Source: Thermoanaerobacterium xylanolyticum LX-11
Lineage (GTDB): Bacteria; Bacillota; Thermoanaerobacteria; Thermoanaerobacterales; Thermoanaerobacteraceae
Direction of reading: 5' to 3'
Length of the DNA stretch: 64,000 bases
Assembly: GCF_000189775.2 (NCBI RefSeq)
Contig: NC_015555.1
Coordinates: 941,001-1,005,000 of the forward strand
In this document: positions 58,600 through 64,000 of the stretch, piece after piece
Numbering within the stretch: position 1 is the stretch's first letter
Layout of the letters: every line of letters begins with the position of its first letter
Program-made: the position numbers and the translations under genes
Notes under the pieces: model-generated
Told to the model about the DNA's origin: nothing
The model's input: the letters and a program-made list of their open reading frames with translations, nothing else
Database searches by the model: none

Positions 58600-60642
58600 A
58601 TGAAGGATTTAAGCGATCGTCAAAAATTCATAATTAAATCTTTAATAGAGAAAGGTCCTTTAAGTATAGAGGACCTTTCCAAATTAATGAATATCAGCAA
58701 GAGGACTATTGATAGAGAAGTCCATGAAGCGAATAAGATTTTGAAAAGCTACCGTTGTGTTATAACTGAAAATGAGTCAAAGTATGAAATACACGGTGGA
58801 AATGAAAGCTTAGAAGAAATAAGCAAAGAAATTGGCCCTATATCGTATGGCAGCATATTAAGCCAAGAGCAGAGGCAGATATATATGACTTTAAGCATGC
58901 TTTTGTCAAAAGAGCCATTAAAATCAACTTATTTCAGCTATCTTTTCAATGTATCAGAAGGCACAATAAGCATGTACCTCGATAAGATAGAGATATGGCT
59001 TAAGGTGAGAAACTTAGAGCTTATAAGGAAAAGAGGCATAGGCATAAAAGTTGAGGGGACAGAGATAGACAAGAGAAAAGCGGTAATAGAGCTAATGTAT
59101 AGTTATTTGCCATTGGATGAAATGCTTATGTACGTGTACGGCGACAAACAGGATAAGTTCATTACGGAGTTTTTTAATAATATATTTAGCAGTGAAATTA
59201 TAAATACCGCTAAAAAATTGGTGAAGCTTATTAATGAGACAGTCGTAAAGATAAATGACGACAACAATTATTTCGCTTTATTTTTGCATTTGGCAACGGC
59301 TATATATAGGTACATGCAAGATGAAAGCATAAAGTTAAATAAAGATATTGTGGATGACATACTGTCGTCAGAACAGTTTAGCTTTATCTATAAAGTAGAT
59401 GAAATAATGAAAGAACACGGCATAAATCTAACAGATGATGAGCTGGCATACCTGGCAATACACTTAAATGGCAAAAAGTATATTTACAAGAAAGAAGGTT
59501 TCATTGAGCTTGGAATCACATTAGATGACCTTTCGAAAGAGCTTATCGAAGAAGTCGCAAAGATATTGAAGACGGAGATAAAGTGCGATGATAAACTTAT
59601 ATACGGCTTGTCGCAGCACATAGAGACACTTATTTACAGGCTTAGTATGGGCCTTCAGTCCAGAAATACTTTAATAGATCAAATAAAAAAGTATTATGGG
59701 GAATTGTTTGAAGCGGTAAATAAAGCTTGCAGGCTTATATTTTCAAAGTACAACATAACAGTGCCTGCAGAGGAAATAGGTTATATAACGATGCACGTAG
59801 GTGCTGCTATTGAAAGGCAAAAGTCAGAAAAAAGGTTGAGGGCTTTAGTAATATGTCCTAACGGCATAGGAACGGCAAAGATATTGTCAGAGAAATTAAA
59901 AAGCGCTTTTCCTGAGATAGATTCTATAGAAATTGGTTCAATACGCAATAAAGACGATGGTAAAGATTATGATATCATTATCTCTACAGTAAAGCTGTAT
60001 GAAGATGAAGATTCTTTAGACAATGTAATAACGGTATCACCTTTTTTAACTTCTGACGATATACGAAAAATAAGAAATTTAATCGACAAGATAGGCTTTA
60101 ATGAAGATGACAATTACCTTTTGCCACTTAAGTTAAATGACATAAGCAGATCAGAAAGCGAAAGCAGCATAACTAAGTATTTTGGTGAAACTTTAAAAAA
60201 TTTGAATATAAGCAAGATAAGCGCAAATGGCTTAAATGAGCTTATAGATGTAATTGTAGATGAAATATCAAATATAGACGTCATGTCAGATAAAGATGAA
60301 ATAAAAGAGCTTATAAAAAAGCGGGAGATGATGGGCAATACGGTCATACCAGGCACAAGGATCGCTCTTTTACACACAAGAAGCGACAAGATGATCATAC
60401 CGTACATCGGAATATACAGACTAAGTAGTCCTATCAAAATGAGAAGCATAGGGTTTACGTATGAAGAAGTTGATACGATTCTTGTGATGTTGGCAAGGAA
60501 GAAAGAGGATAACACCGTACTGGAAATGCTGGGTGAGATAAGCATTGCACTTGTAGAAAACGATGATTTCAAAGATGCCTTAAAATATGGTAATATTGAT
60601 GATGTAAAAAATATTATTATTAACGTATTAAAAAAGTATTAG
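58600..60642 (+). CDS. mtlR: Mannitol operon transcriptional activator (PRD-type)
   Basis: About 680 aa; ATG 58600 preferred (GGTGA eight bases before), GTG 58588 possible. Domains in order: DeoR-like HTH (LSIEDLSKLMNISKRTIDREV), Mga-type HTH, two PRDs (~190-400; DELAYLAIHLNGKKY, EIGYITMHVGAAI), EIIB-Gat-like (VICPNGIGTAKILSEKL) and EIIA-like (GTRIALLHTRSDKM). Phosphorylation by HPr/EIIA and EIIB controls activity. Located between mtlA and mtlF as in Bacillus-type mtl operons. Confidence 0.94.
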   Translation: MKDLSDRQKFIIKSLIEKGPLSIEDLSKLMNISKRTIDREVHEANKILKSYRCVITENESKYEIHGGNESLEEISKEIGPISYGSILSQEQRQIYMTLSMLLSKEPLKSTYFSYLFNVSEGTISMYLDKIEIWLKVRNLELIRKRGIGIKVEGTEIDKRKAVIELMYSYLPLDEMLMYVYGDKQDKFITEFFNNIFSSEIINTAKKLVKLINETVVKINDDNNYFALFLHLATAIYRYMQDESIKLNKDIVDDILSSEQFSFIYKVDEIMKEHGINLTDDELAYLAIHLNGKKYIYKKEGFIELGITLDDLSKELIEEVAKILKTEIKCDDKLIYGLSQHIETLIYRLSMGLQSRNTLIDQIKKYYGELFEAVNKACRLIFSKYNITVPAEEIGYITMHVGAAIERQKSEKRLRALVICPNGIGTAKILSEKLKSAFPEIDSIEIGSIRNKDDGKDYDIIISTVKLYEDEDSLDNVITVSPFLTSDDIRKIRNLIDKIGFNEDDNYLLPLKLNDISRSESESSITKYFGETLKNLNISKISANGLNELIDVIVDEISNIDVMSDKDEIKELIKKREMMGNTVIPGTRIALLHTRSDKMIIPYIGIYRLSSPIKMRSIGFTYEEVDTILVMLARKKEDNTVLEMLGEISIALVENDDFKDALKYGNIDDVKNIIINVLKKY

Positions 60643-60655
60643 GAGGATTATTACA

Positions 60656-61096
60656 ATGAATAGTGAAATCTTAAATGAAAATAACATCGTATTGAATGAA
60701 GCTTCAGAGTCTAAATTTGATTCTATCAAAAGAGCTGGAAGACTATTAGTTGATAGAGGATATGTTGAAAAAGAATATATTGAAGGCATGATAGAGAGAG
60801 AAAATGACGTCACCACATACATTGGCAATGGCATAGCAATTCCACACGGTGTATCCGAATATGTGAAATATATAAAGAAATCGGGAATAGTTGTGATACA
60901 GTATCCAGATGGAGTGGATTTTGGCGATGGCAATATTGCATACGTGGTTATAGGCATTGCAGGCAAAGACGATGAGCACTTAGAGATACTGTCAAGCATC
61001 GCCTTAACATGCCAGTATGAAGAAAATGTAAAAAGATTGAGAGATGCAAAATCGCCACAGGAAATAATCCAAATACTTAAAGAAGGTGGAGAATAA
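60656..61096 (+). CDS. mtlF: PTS mannitol-specific EIIA component
   Basis: 146 aa, complete EIIA-Man/Fru fold. Phospho-His64 in [25 protein letters not shown] before ATG 60656; last base shared with mtlD start. Passes phosphate from HPr to the EIIB of MtlA and to MtlR. Confidence 0.96.
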   Translation: MNSEILNENNIVLNEASESKFDSIKRAGRLLVDRGYVEKEYIEGMIERENDVTTYIGNGIAIPHGVSEYVKYIKKSGIVVIQYPDGVDFGDGNIAYVVIGIAGKDDEHLEILSSIALTCQYEENVKRLRDAKSPQEIIQILKEGGE

Positions 61097-62256
61097 TGAA
61101 GAAAGCTGTACACTTTGGAGCAGGCAATATAGGCAGAGGATTTATAGGCAGTTTACTATATAAATCAGGCTATGACATATACTTTGTGGATGTATTTAAA
61201 GAATTGGTGGACAACATCAACAAATTTAAAAGCTACAATATCTTCATATTAGGGAATGACATTAAGAAAGAAGTTGTAGATGGCGTCAAAGCAATTCACA
61301 TAGACGATGAAAAAAATCTTTTAAAAGCCATTGAAGATGCAGACGTAATAACAACATCTGTAGGTGTCAACAATCTTTACGGCATTGGTGAAAAATTGGC
61401 GTATTATCTAGAAAGAAGATTTGAGAAAAATGATTTGCCACTAGACATAATGGCCTGTGAAAATGCCTTGTTTGCGACAAATATTTTAAGAGATAGCATT
61501 TACAAAAATTCCAGTGAAACTTTAAAAGCATATTTAGATGAAAAAATCGGTTTTCCAAATACTGCTGTAGATAGAATAGTGCCAAATGTAGACATAGAGA
61601 AAGAAACTCCTATAGACGTGGCAGTCGAGGAATTTTTTGAGTGGGACATTGAGAAAGATGCTGTAAAAGGCGACTTTGATATAAAAGGCTGTGAACTTGT
61701 TGATGACTTAGAACCTTATATAGAAAGGAAGCTTTTTCTTCTAAACGGTTCACATGCCACGACAGCATATCTTGGTTACTTAAAAGGGTATAAGTACATT
61801 CACGAAGCAATATTGGACGAAACCATAGATAAAATAGTGAAAAACCTTCAGTTAGAAGCTTCTTTCGGGCTTAACAATAAGCACAAGATAGGCATAGATA
61901 AGCTAAAAGAATACTCAGATAAAGTCATAGAGAGATTTAAAAATCCTCATTTGAAAGATGAGGTTGTAAGAGTAGGCAGAGACCCAGTGAGAAAGCTTTC
62001 AAATGGTGATAGGCTTGTATCGCCTGCCAAGTTAAGCTTTGAGACAGGTTTGATGCCTGAAAACATACTTTATGGCATAGCTGCAGGATTTGCATTTGAC
62101 TACAAAGACGATCCAAAAGCTATGGAAATACAAGAAAGCATAAGCACTTTAGGACTTGAGGAAACAGTGAAGAAAGTGACAGGGCTTGATGAAACAATCC
62201 TTATAGATAAGATAGTAAAAAAGTACAAAGAACTTAAATCTGGAAAGATAAAATAA
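61096..62256 (+). CDS. mtlD: Mannitol-1-phosphate 5-dehydrogenase
   Basis: 386 aa. NAD-binding start [21 protein letters not shown]; catalytic polyol-dehydrogenase region [26 protein letters not shown] with the conserved Lys/Asn/His. Oxidises mannitol 1-phosphate to fructose 6-phosphate. Overlaps mtlF by one base (TAATG). Confidence 0.96.
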   Translation: MKKAVHFGAGNIGRGFIGSLLYKSGYDIYFVDVFKELVDNINKFKSYNIFILGNDIKKEVVDGVKAIHIDDEKNLLKAIEDADVITTSVGVNNLYGIGEKLAYYLERRFEKNDLPLDIMACENALFATNILRDSIYKNSSETLKAYLDEKIGFPNTAVDRIVPNVDIEKETPIDVAVEEFFEWDIEKDAVKGDFDIKGCELVDDLEPYIERKLFLLNGSHATTAYLGYLKGYKYIHEAILDETIDKIVKNLQLEASFGLNNKHKIGIDKLKEYSDKVIERFKNPHLKDEVVRVGRDPVRKLSNGDRLVSPAKLSFETGLMPENILYGIAAGFAFDYKDDPKAMEIQESISTLGLEETVKKVTGLDETILIDKIVKKYKELKSGKIK

Positions 62257-62262
62257 ACTTTT

Positions 62263-62311
62263 TAGCCATGGTCTTAAACCTTAATTATATGGTTTAAAAC
62301 CATGGCTTTTA
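62263..62311 (+). terminator. Terminator of mtl operon
   Basis: AGCCATGGT.TTAAACC with its complement (two offsets) around a TTAATTATAT loop, then TTTT. Confidence 0.88.
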
Positions 62312-62319
62312 TTGTAATA

Positions 62320-62883
62320 TCAACTAAAAACATCTTTCAAATCTATAGAGAGATCATCAAAGATAGAAACTCTAATCTTATCTTCTTCAGTATAAATTTC
62401 AGGCCTGCCATATCTATTATTTTCCTGCAATACAAATACATTAACTATTTTAAGATCGGGTTCTATTATCCAGTATTCTTTTACTCCATATTTCTCATAC
62501 AAATTAAACTTTTCTACCCTATCTCTTCTAACAGTTGAAGGAGATGTTATCTCAACAATCAAATCAGGAGCACCTTTGCATCCTTCATTATCAAGCTTCG
62601 ATTTATCACATACTACTACGATATCAGGTTCTACAACAGTTTTAATATCTTTTTCGTTTTTTTCAGTAAATTTTACTCCAAAAGGTGCATAATAAACATC
62701 GCACTTCTTGTCTTTTAAATAATTGGCAAATTGTATATATATTGCACCTGAAATTTCTTGATGTATTCGTGATGGAGGAGCCATCAAATAAATCTGTCCA
62801 TCTATTAACTCAATTCTTTGATCATCTGTCCAATTTAAGTAATCATCATAAGTGTATACTTCTTTTTTATTAGGTAATCCCAT
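62320..62883 (-). CDS. Uma2-family (DUF820) putative endonuclease
   Basis: 187 aa from ATG 62883 behind AGAGGTG. PD-(D/E)XK-like core: ELIDGQIYLMAPPSRIHQ, VVEPDIVVVCDKSKL, APDLIVEITSPSTVRRDRVEKFNLYEKYGVKEYWIIEP. DUF820 genes are abundant in some thermophiles and cyanobacteria and often travel as single genes; the biological role is unclear. Convergent with mtlD. Confidence 0.92.
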   Translation of the reverse strand: MGLPNKKEVYTYDDYLNWTDDQRIELIDGQIYLMAPPSRIHQEISGAIYIQFANYLKDKKCDVYYAPFGVKFTEKNEKDIKTVVEPDIVVVCDKSKLDNEGCKGAPDLIVEITSPSTVRRDRVEKFNLYEKYGVKEYWIIEPDLKIVNVFVLQENNRYGRPEIYTEEDKIRVSIFDDLSIDLKDVFS

Positions 62884-63074
62884 AATTGACACCTCTTTAT
62901 TATATCTTTATCAAGATAGAAACTATTTATGGATTAATCAAAATTTTCCCTCATTAACTTGATTTTATCATGCGTATATTATATATGCAATATATGATAT
63001 AATATAACACGTACATTTTATGCCATCCATTATGGCATATTTTTTGCATTATTTTGTTGTGGGAGGATGATAAT

Positions 63075-64000
63075 GTGGATGAAATCGTAAAGATAATAAA
63101 GAATGAAGACAAGAAAAATCCTCTGACAGATGAAAAAATAGCTTCTATGTTAAAGATAAATAGAGAAGAAGTGACACAATATAGGCTTGAAAATGGAATA
63201 CCAGATTCTAGAGAGCGGAGAAAGCCATACCTTTATGAAGATGCAAAAAAGATTCTAAGCGAAGATAAAGAGATCTCTGATAGGAAGTTTACAAAGAGAT
63301 TAAACGATTTAGGCTATGACATATCAAGATTTGCGGCGTCACAGGTAAAGAAAGAAATATTAAGTTCAGAACTTATAGTGGCTGATAATGTAAAATACAA
63401 TGATGATGGTAAAGATGATGGGATAGGTCGAGAAAGTGATTTTATGTCTTTTAAAGAGATAATAGGACACGATGGAAGTTTAAAGACGCAGATAAGCCAA
63501 GCCAAAGCCGCCATTCTATATCCGCCACATGGTCTTCACACATTAATACTGGGCCCATCTGGTGTTGGAAAAAGCCAACTGGCAGAAGCCATGTACGAAT
63601 TTGCGATAGAATCAGGCATGTTAAAGGATGGTAGCCCTTTTGTTGTCTTTAACTGTGCAGACTATGCAGATAACCCACAACTTTTAATGTCACAGCTTTT
63701 TGGATATGTAAAAGGAGCGTACACAGGTGCAGAGTCGTCAAAAGCTGGTCTCGTGGAAAAGGCCGACGGTGGAATACTGTTTCTTGACGAGGTTCACAGA
63801 CTTCCCAGTGAAGGTCAAGAGATCTTGTTTTTTTTACTTGACAAAGGAAAATTTAGAAGACTTGGAGAGACCGACAGCGAGCGTCAAGCTAATATAATGC
63901 TTATTGCAGCAACGACAGAAAATCCAGAATCATCGCTATTACTCACGTTTAGAAGACGAATTCCAATGGTAATAGAACTGCCACCGCTTAAAGACAGGCC
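63075..64000 (+). CDS. LevR-like sigma-54-dependent PTS regulator (3' end beyond window)
   Basis: 308 codons visible from GTG 63075, behind GGGAGG. The N-terminal HTH region (~15-50; [32 protein letters not shown]) resembles the sigma-54 DNA-binding domain, as in LevR. AAA+ domain with Walker [10 protein letters not shown] (159-167), sigma-54-contact loop GAYTGA (214-219) and Walker B GGILFLDE (232-239). PRD and EIIA/EIIB domains would follow beyond the edge. It probably activates a mannose/fructose-type PTS operon downstream that is read by sigma-54 RNA polymerase. Confidence 0.9.
   Translation, partial: MDEIVKIIKNEDKKNPLTDEKIASMLKINREEVTQYRLENGIPDSRERRKPYLYEDAKKILSEDKEISDRKFTKRLNDLGYDISRFAASQVKKEILSSELIVADNVKYNDDGKDDGIGRESDFMSFKEIIGHDGSLKTQISQAKAAILYPPHGLHTLILGPSGVGKSQLAEAMYEFAIESGMLKDGSPFVVFNCADYADNPQLLMSQLFGYVKGAYTGAESSKAGLVEKADGGILFLDEVHRLPSEGQEILFFLLDKGKFRRLGETDSERQANIMLIAATTENPESSLLLTFRRRIPMVIELPPLKDR

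Noticed and set aside
1-64000. CRISPR arrays, tRNA or rRNA genes, prophage
   Set aside because: No regularly spaced direct repeats, no cloverleaf or rRNA sequence and no phage structural genes were recognised on reading; a dedicated search was not possible.

Overview
The window is AT-rich DNA of a strictly anaerobic, saccharolytic, probably thermophilic Firmicute. The gene content (both [FeFe]-hydrogenase radical-SAM maturases, a membrane pyrophosphatase, anaerobic class III ribonucleotide reductase, MinD-type ATPases with inserted ferredoxin domains, sucrose phosphorylase, a GH130 pair, and frequent TTG/GTG starts behind strong AGGAGG sites) fits the Thermoanaerobacterium/Thermoanaerobacter group. 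That assignment is an inference. I saw no rRNA, tRNA or CRISPR array.

Layout. (1) 1-5454: a LysR regulator (cut by the left edge) diverges from a sulfur-relay operon: TusA-like carrier, YeeE/YedE-type transporter and three DsrE/F/H-like proteins. An IS110-family element with a recognisable bridge-RNA-like region follows, then a second GcvH-like lipoyl carrier. (2) 5455-11048: the tail of an IS200/IS605-type element, a CDF metal exporter fused to a NifX-like domain, a tiny zinc ribbon, an FAD disulfide reductase, a Fur-family regulator, an Fsr-like MFS pump and a DUF5320 protein. (3) 11259-18187: YitT, convergent hydG and hydE, then an Fe-S cluster of two NifX-like proteins flanking two MinD-ferredoxin ATPases plus an MBL-fold hydrolase. 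(4) 18273-24843: a secreted protein, a two-component system, a DUF1847 protein, an MFS pump, a chimeric ABC pseudogene and HtrA. (5) 24950-33238: lipoate ligase, lipoyl-bearing dihydrolipoyl dehydrogenase, AhpD-like and OsmC-like proteins (a plausible lipoyl-dependent peroxide-reducing module), converging on gcvT-gcvH-gcvPA-gcvPB behind a tandem glycine riboswitch. (6) 33230-41844: a degenerate amidase, a CofE-like protein, a P2-type cation ATPase with two TrkA-like proteins, and the pyrophosphatase. (7) 41872-44831: nrdD-nrdG with paired NrdR boxes. (8) 44911-62311: gene debris, two GH130 genes, a sucrose operon (ABC importer, GH32, two PfkB kinases, sucrose phosphorylase, LacI), an EamA half-transporter and mtlA-mtlR-mtlF-mtlD. 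(9) A Uma2-family protein and the start of a LevR-like sigma-54 activator close the window.

The most unusual signal is in the ATPase-TrkA-TrkA operon. All three consecutive genes have a full-strength AAGGAGGTG ribosome-binding site separated from the start codon by 24-53 nt, and in each case most of that gap is a perfect hairpin, so that folding restores a normal 9-12 nt spacing. The sequences of the hairpins differ but the geometry is conserved. The second strongest signal is the IS110 leader, which shows a promoter, a 5' stem-loop and two internal-loop hairpins in bridge-RNA order. The third is a shared TTGACATATG promoter element in front of the Fur-like, DUF5320 and NifX/MinD transcription units.
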